The notes beneath the pieces are model-generated. The model saw nothing but the letters and a program-made list of their open reading frames with translations, was not told the DNA's origin and ran no database searches. The position numbers were made by a program, and so were the translations under genes. Shown here one piece after another: positions 33,763-41,766 of a stretch of DNA of 64,000 nucleotides (position 1 is the stretch's first letter; each line of letters begins with the position of its first letter). The DNA comes from Xylocopilactobacillus apis (GTDB taxonomy: Bacteria > Bacillota > Bacilli > Lactobacillales > Lactobacillaceae). The DNA is taken from assembly GCF_033095965.1 (NCBI RefSeq), contig NZ_AP026801.1:186001-250000 (forward strand), given 5' to 3'.

Positions 33763-34056
33763 CTATAATTTACCTTTGAGCAGCTTTATCTTATAAACAT
33801 GGACACCGTGCTCATAGTTTGTGCTATGAGCTAATGCGTATCTTGAAGCAGATATGTAAGAATCGTGAATATTACTCACGTATTCACAGCCTTTAGTAAG
33901 GCATTCCCACTGCCAGTAAGTTTGTTCATTTACGTCAACTTGTTTTTGAGAAACTTCTAGCTTAGGTATTTCAAAAGGATTTGTCTCGACGGGAGTTAGT
34001 GCAGCCGAATTTAAAGTACTAACTGACGATATAAAAAACATAATTTTTGTAAACAT
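33763..34056 (-). CDS. Small secreted C2H3-motif protein P3
   Basis: A 97-residue protein with a short signal-peptide-like N-terminus (M-F-T-K-I-M-F-F-I-S-S-V then S-A-A-L-T), a polar linker (about 22-45) and the conserved module: W-E-C-L-T-K-G-C-E-Y, N-I-H-D-S-Y, S-R-Y-A-L-A-H-S, Y-E-H. The metal or disulfide candidates are Cys52, Cys57, His64, His77 and His83. AAGGAGAGAGATTC precedes the ATG, a strong site. It is 17 bases after P4 in the same transcript. Confidence 0.78.
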   Translation of the reverse strand: MFTKIMFFISSVSTLNSAALTPVETNPFEIPKLEVSQKQVDVNEQTYWQWECLTKGCEYVSNIHDSYISASRYALAHSTNYEHGVHVYKIKLLKGKL

Positions 34057-34073
34057 GAATCTCTCTCCTTAAA

Positions 34074-34343
34074 CTAGGGTAATTTGACGACCTTAATGGC
34101 ATGTCGATAATTTTGACTATGAGCCACCGCATATCTACAAGCAGAAGTGTAAGAATCATGAATGTTACTTACGTATTCACAGCCTTTAGTTATACAGCTC
34201 CATTGCCATTGAGGTTCTTTTTCTGAAACAACGATTTGTGAAGCGCCAAAAGGAGTAGTTTGAGGGGACTCAATCTGGGTATGTAATTGGGTTGTACCAA
34301 ATACTCCAATTGAAGATAGGCAAAACATAAAATTTCTAAACAT
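34074..34343 (-). CDS. Small secreted C2H3-motif protein P4
   Basis: An 89-residue paralogue of P3, first gene of the cluster. The N-terminus is signal-peptide-like (M-F-R-N-F-M-F-C-L-S-S-I-G-V-F-G). The module runs from Trp48 with Cys50, Cys55, His62, His75 and His81, the same spacing as in P1-P3; an extra Cys69 occurs in S-A-C-R-Y-A. AAGGAAGG lies upstream of the ATG. The promoter region carries a 21-bp-spaced direct repeat, pointing to control by the linked LytTR regulator. Confidence 0.78.
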   Translation of the reverse strand: MFRNFMFCLSSIGVFGTTQLHTQIESPQTTPFGASQIVVSEKEPQWQWSCITKGCEYVSNIHDSYTSACRYAVAHSQNYRHAIKVVKLP

Positions 34344-34375
34344 CTAATTAACCTTCCTTTGATTCTGATACTAAA

Positions 34376-34434
34376 AATATAAGGTTAATTTCTGGATTTG
34401 GACATCAATAGTCCTAAACGGTCGAATAATTGTC
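34376..34434 (-). promoter_or_regulatory. LytTR-type direct repeats and promoter of P4-P3
   Basis: On the minus strand GACAATTA (34434-34427) and GACTATTG (34413-34406) begin exactly 21 bp apart, two helical turns. Further matches outside this core give 10 of 15 positions. A -10-like TATATT lies at 34381-34376, with only a poor -35 (GTCCAA), as expected for an activator-dependent promoter. Confidence 0.5.
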
Positions 34435-34443
34435 TCAAAAGGT

Positions 34444-34481
34444 AAAAAAAAAGAGCTGACGTTTTAACATCAACTCTTTTT
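34444..34481 (-). terminator. Intrinsic terminator after the glucosaminidase gene
   Basis: On the minus strand AAAAAGAGTTGATGTT pairs with AACGTCAGCTCTTTTT (two wobble pairs), followed by a T run. It isolates the lytic enzyme gene from the small-protein cluster. Confidence 0.8.
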
Positions 34482-34487
34482 ATTAAT

Positions 34488-35525
34488 TTAAGCTGGTAAG
34501 GCGTAAGTTCCATCAATCCATTGATTGGCTCCGACCTTGTACCAAGTTGTACCGTTTATATAATATTTGGCTGAATACTTCCAAGAAGTTCCATGCTTTA
34601 ATTTCTGACCGGTAAAAGCTTTGCCAGCAGTAGCTTTGTTCCAAACTGCGATGCTGTAACCAGGGACGTACTTTACTTTTACGACTCCGCGTTCAGCCAC
34701 TTCGCCAACTGAATCTTTTAAGACAGCGTATTGAGCTGGAATCCACTTGTTAGTTCCAATGTTGTAAAATGATGTACCATCATGAAGAGTAATTTTCTTC
34801 TTTGCAACAATTGGTGCTCCATCGCCTAAGCGTTCGCCAGTTTCTTTTCTGATACCAGCAAATGAGTCGTACACTTTAATGCTGTATCCCGGATAATATT
34901 TAACAGTCCCACTAACATTTAAGTTTTCTACTTTCGGATCGTATTGATCTAAACTGTAAGTTTTAATTGCATTAATTAATGTATTAGCGTACGTTGGACT
35001 TGTTGCATAGCGTCCTTGCAGCCATTTAGCAGAATCCTGATAAGTAGTAGTGTTTTCAAGCCAAGTTCCGGAGTAATAATTCTTATCCCAAGTTAGTCCA
35101 TAACGAAGTTTTTGAGCGTTATCAGAAAAACTATCAGAATAGTCGTTATAAACTCTGAATTTGGCATTTATTGTTACATATTTATTACTTGCTTTGTCCC
35201 ATTCCTGAGTAGGATAAGTAACAGTTTTACCGGTCCAGCCGGTTCCTGCCTTAATTCCGAAAAGATTATAGTTAGGAGCACTTCCTAATTTGGAAGTTCC
35301 CCAATTACTTTCGATGATTGCTTGTGCCATCATGATTGAAGTCCAAAGGCCGTACTGGTCAGACATTTTAATTGCATGTGGTTTAGCTGAATTCATAAAG
35401 TTTTGTTGAGCAGGTGTTATCGCAGCATGCACAATTTGTGTCTGGGAAGCTGCAGTTACTGCTGGAACTATCGGCATTGAAACTAGTGCCAAGGCAGCAG
35501 CGCATAATTTTGTCTTTTTAAACAA
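34488..35525 (-). CDS. Secreted N-acetylglucosaminidase with two SLAP-like wall-binding repeats
   Basis: Peptidoglycan hydrolase of 345 residues. A signal peptide ends near A-S-Q-T-Q-I-V-H-A-A. The GH73-type glucosaminidase domain (about 35-190) contains the catalytic region M-M-A-Q-A-I-I-E-S-N-W-G and N-L-F-G-I-K. Two C-terminal repeats of about 65 residues each contain P-G-Y-S-I-x-V and end W-Y-K-V-G-A-N-Q-W-I-x-G-T-Y-A or a close variant, the pattern of lactobacillar SLAP domains that bind wall polymers. TTG start at 35525, five bases after GGAGG. Confidence 0.88.
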   Translation of the reverse strand: MFKKTKLCAAALALVSMPIVPAVTAASQTQIVHAAITPAQQNFMNSAKPHAIKMSDQYGLWTSIMMAQAIIESNWGTSKLGSAPNYNLFGIKAGTGWTGKTVTYPTQEWDKASNKYVTINAKFRVYNDYSDSFSDNAQKLRYGLTWDKNYYSGTWLENTTTYQDSAKWLQGRYATSPTYANTLINAIKTYSLDQYDPKVENLNVSGTVKYYPGYSIKVYDSFAGIRKETGERLGDGAPIVAKKKITLHDGTSFYNIGTNKWIPAQYAVLKDSVGEVAERGVVKVKYVPGYSIAVWNKATAGKAFTGQKLKHGTSWKYSAKYYINGTTWYKVGANQWIDGTYALPA

Positions 35526-35590
35526 GGTTTCCTCCAAAAAATTAACTCAGGTAAGGATAACATATTTTTGGTTGATCGAAAGATTTGTAT

Positions 35591-36355
35591 TTAATTTGAT
35601 AACGAAATGTCTTTTTTGTTGAAGAAAGTATCAGCAATTAAATAGAAAATGCAGATGTAAACAAGATTTGCAGCTAGGGTAATTGCAAAGTCACTGTTAA
35701 ACTTCGTCAGATCAGTTAAATACTTGTAAGAGTAAAAAGGTGATAATCTAAAACCCCAACTATCAATTTTAATTTTTAATAACATTGCGATAACAGTCCA
35801 AATACCAGGAATAACATAATAGTAGACAATTGAAATTGCAGTTGCCATTGAGGAACTGTTAATCACTGTTGAGATCATTAAAGCAAAAGATGAGAAGAAC
35901 ACAGTTTCAAACAAGACAGTTAAAATTGCAATCCCACCTTTATTAAATACCACGTCCATTCCTGGAGCCTGTCCGAAAAATATTAATACAAAAATATAAT
36001 TAAGAATTATTGACACTAAAGTGAAAGCAGACATTAAAATAGCAATTGAAGCAAATTTAGCCATTAAAATTTTGTGCCGATCATATGGACGTGTTAAGAG
36101 AAATTTAATCGTTCCGCTAGACATTTCACGAGTAATCGTTGTCGAAGCAAAAAGAATTCCTAACAAAATAAGAAAAGAAATTGAGATTTGCATCGATGTC
36201 TCAAAAAAACTATTAATATCCCAATCATGGGATTTCGATGAGAACCGAATTATTGCAAAAAATGCTAACGTAGTGATTAACTGTAGTGTTGGAAAAGGAA
36301 TTGAAATTCCCTTGCGGCGGAAAAATTTGCGCCATTCATTTATTAGTAATTTCAT
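35591..36355 (-). CDS. ABC-2-type permease
   Basis: A 254-residue permease with six helices and the ABC-2 pattern (T-T-I-T-R-E-M-S-S-G-T-I-K-F-L-L-T-R-P before helix 3). It pairs with the ATPase encoded just upstream, whose stop it overlaps by 4 bases (ATGA). The pair resembles BcrA/BcrB-type exporters of bacitracin or lantibiotics; no regulator sits next to it, so the substrate is open. Confidence 0.85.
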   Translation of the reverse strand: MKLLINEWRKFFRRKGISIPFPTLQLITTLAFFAIIRFSSKSHDWDINSFFETSMQISISFLILLGILFASTTITREMSSGTIKFLLTRPYDRHKILMAKFASIAILMSAFTLVSIILNYIFVLIFFGQAPGMDVVFNKGGIAILTVLFETVFFSSFALMISTVINSSSMATAISIVYYYVIPGIWTVIAMLLKIKIDSWGFRLSPFYSYKYLTDLTKFNSDFAITLAANLVYICIFYLIADTFFNKKDISLSN

Positions 36356-37308
36356 TCGTTAGTTCCTTTCTGTTGATTATCCGCTGTAATGGTATTAAGG
36401 AATGAATCTTCAAGCGAACTGTGTGAAAGCTGCAGCCCTAAAAGAGGAACGTCGTTAGTAACTAAGATACGGGCAATTTCAGCTCTTTGATCGCCGTCTT
36501 CTTCATTAATAGAAACTTCAAGTCGATTAAGTTTATTAGTTACATGGTATCCTTTATCAATTAACAACGCTTCAGCGTGCTGGACGTCACTGCCGACTTC
36601 AACGTAAATAACAGAATCAGTTCGACTAAGAAAGTCGCTCATCTTACCTTCATAAATTTTTTGACCTTTATTTATAATGAAAAGATCATTAACTACATCT
36701 TGAATTTCTGAAAGAATATGACTTGAAATAATGATACTGTTGCCCTGTTGGACAAAGTTTTTCATTAAATCTCGGAAGTCTTTCATTCCCTGAGGATCAA
36801 GTCCGTTCATTGGTTCATCTAAAAGTAAAACTTTTGGATTATGCATTGTTGCATTAGCAACACCCAATCGCTGGCGCATTCCAAGTGAATAGCCTTTAAC
36901 TTTCTTCTTTTCTGCCCCTTTAAGACCAGTATTAGCAAGATCCTGCATTAATTCTTCATTAGAAATATCCTTGCGGCTCATGTCGGCAAAAATCCGCAGA
37001 TTTTGTAATCCCGTCATATAGTTATAAAATTCAGGACTTTCAATGATGGTTCCAATATTAAAAGCGGCTTTTTCAAAATTCTTCTTAGTATCATGACCGC
37101 AAACTTGAACCGATCCACTGGTTTGGTGCATTAAACCAGTAATGATTCTTAAAAGCGTTGTTTTACCAGCACCGTTAGGTCCTAAAAAGCCTAAAATTCG
37201 GCCTGGTGCAACTTTAAAAGAAATATCGTTAAGAATTTGATTATTATGAATCTTCTTAGACACATTATTTACTTCAACAAGGTAGTTGGTATTTTCCAAT
37301 TTTCCCAC
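36352..37308 (-). CDS. BcrA-like ABC exporter ATPase
   Basis: A 318-residue ATPase with Walker A G-P-N-G-A-G-K-T, signature Y-S-L-G-M-R-Q-R, Walker B L-L-L-D-E-P-M-N-G-L-D-P and switch S-S-H. A C-terminal extension of about 90 residues is typical of drug-export ATPases. It starts with GTG at 37308; a TTG three codons later is an equally weak alternative, as no strong ribosome binding site is visible. It lies 3 bases after queT. Confidence 0.9.
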   Translation of the reverse strand: MGKLENTNYLVEVNNVSKKIHNNQILNDISFKVAPGRILGFLGPNGAGKTTLLRIITGLMHQTSGSVQVCGHDTKKNFEKAAFNIGTIIESPEFYNYMTGLQNLRIFADMSRKDISNEELMQDLANTGLKGAEKKKVKGYSLGMRQRLGVANATMHNPKVLLLDEPMNGLDPQGMKDFRDLMKNFVQQGNSIIISSHILSEIQDVVNDLFIINKGQKIYEGKMSDFLSRTDSVIYVEVGSDVQHAEALLIDKGYHVTNKLNRLEVSINEEDGDQRAEIARILVTNDVPLLGLQLSHSSLEDSFLNTITADNQQKGTNE

Positions 37309-37311
37309 TTT

Positions 37312-37806
37312 CTAATCTAAATAAAGATTAATTAATTTCTTTTCCTGAATCAGATACATAACGATTCCAGAGATTGTAAGAATAACGGCTTCTGATAATA
37401 CTAATCCTAAATATGTTGGGAAAAGGACTGATTTTTTAACAATTCCATCAAGCCACATTTCCCAAGCAATGATAAACATGGAAAGTGAAAAAATTACATC
37501 AAGAGTGACGTATTTTGCAATCACGTTTTTCATATTTTTAGTAATCAAGTAGATTAAAGCCAAAACGAGAACGGTTTGAGCAGTACCGATTAAAACATCT
37601 AATTTTATTGGAGACCCCAAAAAGTTTGCAACTGCGCATCCTACTCCAAGGGAATAAATATATCGGTAGTTATAAAAGATCAGAAAATTCAATGCTTCGG
37701 AAATTCTAAACTGAACTGGTCCAAACTCTACTCCCGGAATAATATTAGTTAAAACAACATATAAAGCGGCAACGACGGCCAGCTTTGCAATATTTTTGAT
37801 CGACAA
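37312..37806 (-). CDS. queT: QueT-family transporter
   Basis: A 164-residue membrane protein of the QueT/COG4708 family, the substrate-specific part of an ECF-type importer for queuosine precursors. The family opening A-A-L-Y-V-V-L-T, P-G-V-E-F-G-P-V-Q-F-R-I-S-E-A-L and the G-C-A-V-A-N segment are clear. TTG start behind GGAGGAAAA. The energising ECF genes are not in the window. The leader is too short for the preQ1 riboswitch often found before queT. Confidence 0.88.
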   Translation of the reverse strand: MSIKNIAKLAVVAALYVVLTNIIPGVEFGPVQFRISEALNFLIFYNYRYIYSLGVGCAVANFLGSPIKLDVLIGTAQTVLVLALIYLITKNMKNVIAKYVTLDVIFSLSMFIIAWEMWLDGIVKKSVLFPTYLGLVLSEAVILTISGIVMYLIQEKKLINLYLD

Positions 37807-37836
37807 AGATATTTTCCTCCATAAATAACAATATCT

Positions 37837-37865
37837 AATTTAGGTTAAAGGCGCACGGTTGTCAA
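37837..37865 (-). promoter_or_regulatory. Promoter of the queT-ABC exporter genes
   Basis: On the minus strand a perfect TTGACA, a 17-base spacer and TAAATT. The transcription start would leave a leader of about 25-30 bases. Confidence 0.7.
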
Positions 37866-37926
37866 ACTAGTGACTGATTAGTTAGACTTGTTACTGTGTT
37901 ATACTTTGATAATTGAGGATATATTT

Positions 37927-38787
37927 ATGAATGAACAAGTTCAATCAAAGAATAAATTAGATTTTTTTAAGCGATTTTACAATCCAAAAGAGATGTTTTA
38001 CAAACGAAAGTATAAATGGTGGCAAAATACCATTTTTCTAATACTTTTTGCGGTCATTGGAACGGTGGGGGCATATATTTATTTGGCTAATCCTAATTAT
38101 TACCGTAAAGCCATTACTTCGAGTTTGACTTATTATACTGACAAAACCAAGGATCCGGAATTTCAAAAATCAGTTGCTTCTGCGGAATTTGAAGATGGTA
38201 AGCTTATTTATCACGGGACAAAAAGGATCCGAAAAAATCAAAAATTTGATTTGGGGATTAATTTAACCCAAAAGGAAATGGAAAAAGAAAAACCACGGGC
38301 AGGAATAGTCTTTAATCGAAAACATATTGTTCTTTATGCCAGAAATGCGGAATCAAAGAAATATACCTTGGGTCGGGTAGATTTTCCTTATAGTTCTAAT
38401 TTTAATAACAAAAATTCTAATTTGAAAAAAGAAATTGAGAAATCTTGGTTTGCTGCCAATACTAAAGCTTATTTGCAGTCAATTTGGGTTACGTGGATTT
38501 TTGGTTTTATTTTTAGAATTCTCTTAGTATGGATGATTTTTATTCTAGTGCTTAGATCAATAATAACTGGCGTTAATAAGAAAGAAGAATCGATGGTTAA
38601 TCTCTTTGGATTTTTATCGAATGCAACTTTAATTCCAATTTTAATCATGGCAATCTTTAGTTCATTTGCGTTTAATTCCTTGACGTCAATAGCAGTATTC
38701 GTTGTCGCGTTACTAGTAATTGTAATAATCACTTGGGTACAGACAAGATTTTCTGATGAACCAGTTAAAATAAAAGGAAAAAAATGA
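37927..38787 (+). CDS. DUF1189-like membrane protein
   Basis: A 286-residue protein. One helix near residue 40-60 is followed by an extracellular segment of about 120 residues and then three closely spaced helices (about 185-275). The N-terminal F-F-K-R-F-Y-N-P-K-E resembles DUF1189 proteins of Firmicutes. The start is the ATG at 37927, after TGAGGAT. It overlaps the VTT-domain gene by 4 bases. Function is unknown. Confidence 0.6.
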   Translation: MNEQVQSKNKLDFFKRFYNPKEMFYKRKYKWWQNTIFLILFAVIGTVGAYIYLANPNYYRKAITSSLTYYTDKTKDPEFQKSVASAEFEDGKLIYHGTKRIRKNQKFDLGINLTQKEMEKEKPRAGIVFNRKHIVLYARNAESKKYTLGRVDFPYSSNFNNKNSNLKKEIEKSWFAANTKAYLQSIWVTWIFGFIFRILLVWMIFILVLRSIITGVNKKEESMVNLFGFLSNATLIPILIMAIFSSFAFNSLTSIAVFVVALLVIVIITWVQTRFSDEPVKIKGKK

Positions 38788-39398
38788 AGTTAAAACCGGA
38801 GACTAGTCGTAAATTTATTAGTATTTTTTCTATTGTTGCGATTGTTGTGACGGTAATTTTAACTATCTGGGCATTGCAAACTGGTATTTTTACTGATCGT
38901 AAGAAAATGATTGCTCTTCTTGGACGTAATGAAGTTATCAAAGTTGCAATTTTTATTTTTCTACAGATTTTTCAAGTTGTAGTACCAATCATTCCAGGAG
39001 GAATCACTTTAGGGGTCGGAGTTATTGTATTTGGTCCATTTTGGGGCTTCATTTATAATTACCTAAGTATTTGTCTCGGCTCGTTGATTAATTTTTATTT
39101 AGCTCGTCGGTACGGTAAAAAATTTATTCAATACGTTGCGAAGCCTGAAACCTACGAGAAATATGAAAAAATGGCTAGTAAAAATAATCGCTTTCTTTGG
39201 CTTTTCGCAATTATGATTGCCGCACCTTTTGCACCTGATGATATTTTATGTTTGGTGGCGGGATTAACTGAGATGACATATCGCCAATTTATTTGTATTA
39301 TTTTAATATGCAAGATTCCAACAATTCTGTCTTATAGTTTTGTTTTGGTTTATGGCGGAGACTTCTTAAGTAAACTAATTCGTAGTTGGCAGCACTAA
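38784..39398 (+). CDS. VTT-domain (TVP38/TMEM64-like) membrane protein
   Basis: A 204-residue membrane protein of the DedA/TVP38 superfamily. The conserved core is G-G-I-T-L-G-V-G-V-I-V-F-G-P-x-W-G-F, N-F-Y-L-A-R-R-Y-G and A-A-P-F-A-P-D-D-I-L-C-L-V-A-G. Relatives act in lipid scrambling or membrane-potential maintenance. It follows the DUF1189-like gene in one transcript and is closed by a terminator. Confidence 0.88.
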   Translation: MKLKPETSRKFISIFSIVAIVVTVILTIWALQTGIFTDRKKMIALLGRNEVIKVAIFIFLQIFQVVVPIIPGGITLGVGVIVFGPFWGFIYNYLSICLGSLINFYLARRYGKKFIQYVAKPETYEKYEKMASKNNRFLWLFAIMIAAPFAPDDILCLVAGLTEMTYRQFICIILICKIPTILSYSFVLVYGGDFLSKLIRSWQH

Positions 39399-39421
39399 TT
39401 TTTTTACAAAGTTCAATATTT

Positions 39422-39453
39422 AAAAAAAAATTGCATGAGAATGCAACTTTTTA
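39422..39453 (+). terminator. Intrinsic terminator after the VTT-domain gene
   Basis: TTGCAT-GAGA-ATGCAA hairpin flanked by a long A run and TTT-TT. Confidence 0.82.
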
Positions 39454-39480
39454 AGGATTTTTTCCCTTATACTGAATATA

Positions 39481-39499
39481 TTGACAGATGAGATGTCAA
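39481..39499. promoter_or_regulatory. Inverted repeat upstream of the 92-residue gene
   Basis: TTGACA-N7-TGTCAA lies 25 bases before the start codon. It may be an operator; it follows a possible -10 box TATACT at 39469-39474. Confidence 0.4.
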
Positions 39500-39524
39500 G
39501 TTCAGTTGTAAGGGAGTAATAGTA

Positions 39525-39803
39525 TTGAAAGGGGAGCAGGATAATATTAGGCGAGCTAAGCACTTGTTTTCTATTTACGAGATTTTACAAAAGTCTATTA
39601 AACAGATCCAAGATAAAATACCTGAATCTACGATAGAATGTATTGCACCTGACTTGCTCTTAATGCAAAAGGAAATCGTAAAAGAATACGATGAGTTATA
39701 CTTGCTTTTAAAAATCAGATATTTAATAGATCGAAAAGATTTTAACGAACTTAATTTAAAATATATTGATTTTGAAGATGGTGCTGCCTTAAAAGATGAA
39801 TAA
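39525..39803 (+). CDS. Small helical protein of unknown function
   Basis: A 92-residue, charged, largely helical cytoplasmic protein (H-L-F-S-I-Y-E-I-L-Q-K-S-I-K-Q-I-Q then Y-L-L-L-K-I-R-Y-L-I-D). Not recognised. TTG start, 8 bases after AAGGGAG, which supports translation. It stands alone between two terminators. Confidence 0.6.
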   Translation: MKGEQDNIRRAKHLFSIYEILQKSIKQIQDKIPESTIECIAPDLLLMQKEIVKEYDELYLLLKIRYLIDRKDFNELNLKYIDFEDGAALKDE

Positions 39804-39825
39804 TATTAAGGTAGCTTTTTATTTA

Positions 39826-39860
39826 AAAAAAAAACAGGATTTTTCAGTCCTGTTTTTTTT
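39826..39860. terminator. Bidirectional terminator at the end of oppF
   Basis: AAACAGGA and TCCTGTTT pair across 8 bases with long A and T runs outside. It includes the oppF stop codon (39844-39846) and also closes the small gene on the plus strand. Confidence 0.85.
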
Positions 39861-40734
39861 GAAGAACAAAGTGATTGGGTTCGATTTCTACTAATTTGCC
39901 AGGCAGAGGATTGATTTTTAGTTGATTATTAGAAGAGACTTGTTGGCGATTGCGTTCATAATCAGGATCAGGGACAGGAACAGATGCTAAAAGATTTTGT
40001 GTATAAGGGTGTATTGGATGACGATAAATTTTTTCAGCCGGTGCTAGTTCAACAATTTGTCCCTGATTCATCACAGCGATTCGATCAGAAATATATTTAA
40101 CCATTGAAAGATCGTGCGCAATAAATAAATATGTTAATTGATATTTTTGCTGTAAGTCTGCCAGAAGATTTACGATTTGTGCTTGAATGGAAACATCAAG
40201 TGAAGCAATCGGTTCGTCGGCAATAATTACTTTGGGTTCAACTGCTAAAGTTCTAGCAATGCTAACTCTTTGCCGCTGACCGCCAGAAAATTCAAATGGA
40301 TACTGATCAGCAGATCTTTGATCTAACCCAACCATTGTTAGAAGTTCAGCGATTTTTTGATCACGTTGATCTTTTGAAGGGATCAACTTAAATGTATCAA
40401 TTCCTTCAGCAATAATATCTTTTACCTTCATTCTAGGATCTAAAGAAGACAAAGGATCTTGAAAAATCATTTGAACGTCTTTATGAAATGATTTTAGTTG
40501 ATCTCTTTTAAATGTATTAATATCTTCTCCCGCATACAGAATCTGGCCCGAGGAGGGTTTTAACAGATGAATTAAAGTTTTTCCGATAGTTGACTTGCCG
40601 GAACCAGTTTCTCCAACGAGTCCTAATGTTTCACCTTTTTTAATGCTAAATGAAACATTGTCGATTGCTTTTATTTCATTTTTTTTTCCACGATTAAAAG
40701 TTTTGGTTAAATTTTTAATTTCATATAGGTTCAT
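39844..40734 (-). CDS. oppF: Oligopeptide ABC importer ATPase OppF
   Basis: A 296-residue ATPase of the Opp/Dpp importer. Walker A is G-E-T-G-S-G-K-S, Q-loop M-I-F-Q-D-P-L-S-S-L-D-P, signature F-S-G-G-Q-R-Q-R and Walker B I-I-A-D-E-P. The C-terminal oligopeptide extension with H-P-Y-T-Q-N-L-L is present, but the usual zinc/FeS-type cysteines are absent. It overlaps oppD by 14 bases and is the last gene of the operon. Confidence 0.93.
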   Translation of the reverse strand: MNLYEIKNLTKTFNRGKKNEIKAIDNVSFSIKKGETLGLVGETGSGKSTIGKTLIHLLKPSSGQILYAGEDINTFKRDQLKSFHKDVQMIFQDPLSSLDPRMKVKDIIAEGIDTFKLIPSKDQRDQKIAELLTMVGLDQRSADQYPFEFSGGQRQRVSIARTLAVEPKVIIADEPIASLDVSIQAQIVNLLADLQQKYQLTYLFIAHDLSMVKYISDRIAVMNQGQIVELAPAEKIYRHPIHPYTQNLLASVPVPDPDYERNRQQVSSNNQLKINPLPGKLVEIEPNHFVLQKKQD

Positions 40735-41764
40735 CAGATTTTTCCTTTAGCAGCTCTTGGTAATATTTATGACGATCTGAAATCTCTTTGGGCAATAAAA
40801 TCTTAGGTGCATCAGGATGTAAAAGCCAAGTGGCTGCATAATGAGTGGGGCTGACCTTAAAAAATGGGGGCTGTTTTTTAAAATCAATTTTTAAAGCATA
40901 AGGATTTCTTGGTGCAAAGGCATCACCAATTGGTGGATTAATCAAGCTCGGCGGCGTTCCTTCAATTGTTTTTAGCCGCGTTCTTTTATCAAGCTGAAGA
41001 TCTGGCATTGAATTTAAAAGTCCCCAGGTGTAAGGGTGACGGGGATCGTAAAAAATTTCGTCAACCAAACCGATTTCAACAATTTTTCCAGCATACATCA
41101 CGGCAATTCGGTCAGCAATTCCAGCGACCGTTCCAAGATCGTGAGTGATAAAAATCATTGTCTGCTGCAGTTTTTTAATTAGGTTAATGATTTGAGCCTG
41201 TACGGTAACGTCCAGAGCTGTGGTTGGTTCGTCAGCAATTAAAATTTCAGGATTATTAATTAAAGCGCTGGCAATAACAATTCTCTGTCGTTGCCCGCCG
41301 GAAAACTGATGAGGATAATCATTAAACCTTTGTTCTGCATTTTGAATTCCGACAAGTTTTAAAAGTTCAGTTGCTTTAGATTTACTTTTTTTTCGATCAT
41401 GATGATGAATTTCAAAACTTTCCGCAATTTGATAACCGATCTTCATTGTGGGATCCAATGATGTTAAAGGATCTTGCATGATGATTGAAATATTGTTGCC
41501 GCGAATTTTTTCCAATTCACGTTCTTTAAGCTTTAAAAGGTCTTGATCCTGAAATATAATTTTTCCATCGATTATTTCTTCATTATTAGTAAGCAGTTTC
41601 AAAATTGTACGAACAGTAACAGATTTTCCAGACCCTGATTCACCAACAATCGCTAAAGTTTCATTAGGCAAGAGGTCAAAACTTAGATTACGAACCGCCT
41701 GGACCGTGCCGGCATGAGTATGAAATTTAACAGAGAGATTTTTAACACTAAGAATATTATCCAT
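40721..41764 (-). CDS. oppD: Oligopeptide ABC importer ATPase OppD
   Basis: A 347-residue ATPase partner of OppF. Walker A is G-E-S-G-S-G-K-S, Q-loop M-Q-D-P-L-T-S-L-D-P, signature F-S-G-G-Q-R-Q-R, Walker B L-I-A-D-E-P and switch T-H-D. The C-terminal domain carries H-P-Y-T-W-G-L-L and a degenerate cysteine-free tail. It lies 2 bases after oppC. Confidence 0.93.
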   Translation of the reverse strand: MDNILSVKNLSVKFHTHAGTVQAVRNLSFDLLPNETLAIVGESGSGKSVTVRTILKLLTNNEEIIDGKIIFQDQDLLKLKERELEKIRGNNISIIMQDPLTSLDPTMKIGYQIAESFEIHHHDRKKSKSKATELLKLVGIQNAEQRFNDYPHQFSGGQRQRIVIASALINNPEILIADEPTTALDVTVQAQIINLIKKLQQTMIFITHDLGTVAGIADRIAVMYAGKIVEIGLVDEIFYDPRHPYTWGLLNSMPDLQLDKRTRLKTIEGTPPSLINPPIGDAFAPRNPYALKIDFKKQPPFFKVSPTHYAATWLLHPDAPKILLPKEISDRHKYYQELLKEKSDEPI

Positions 41765-41766
41765 AT

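Noticed and set aside
37801-37870. preQ1 riboswitch before queT
   Set aside because: A consensus promoter (TTGACA-N17-TAAATT) leaves a leader of only about 25-30 bases, and no preQ1-I or preQ1-II pattern is recognisable.
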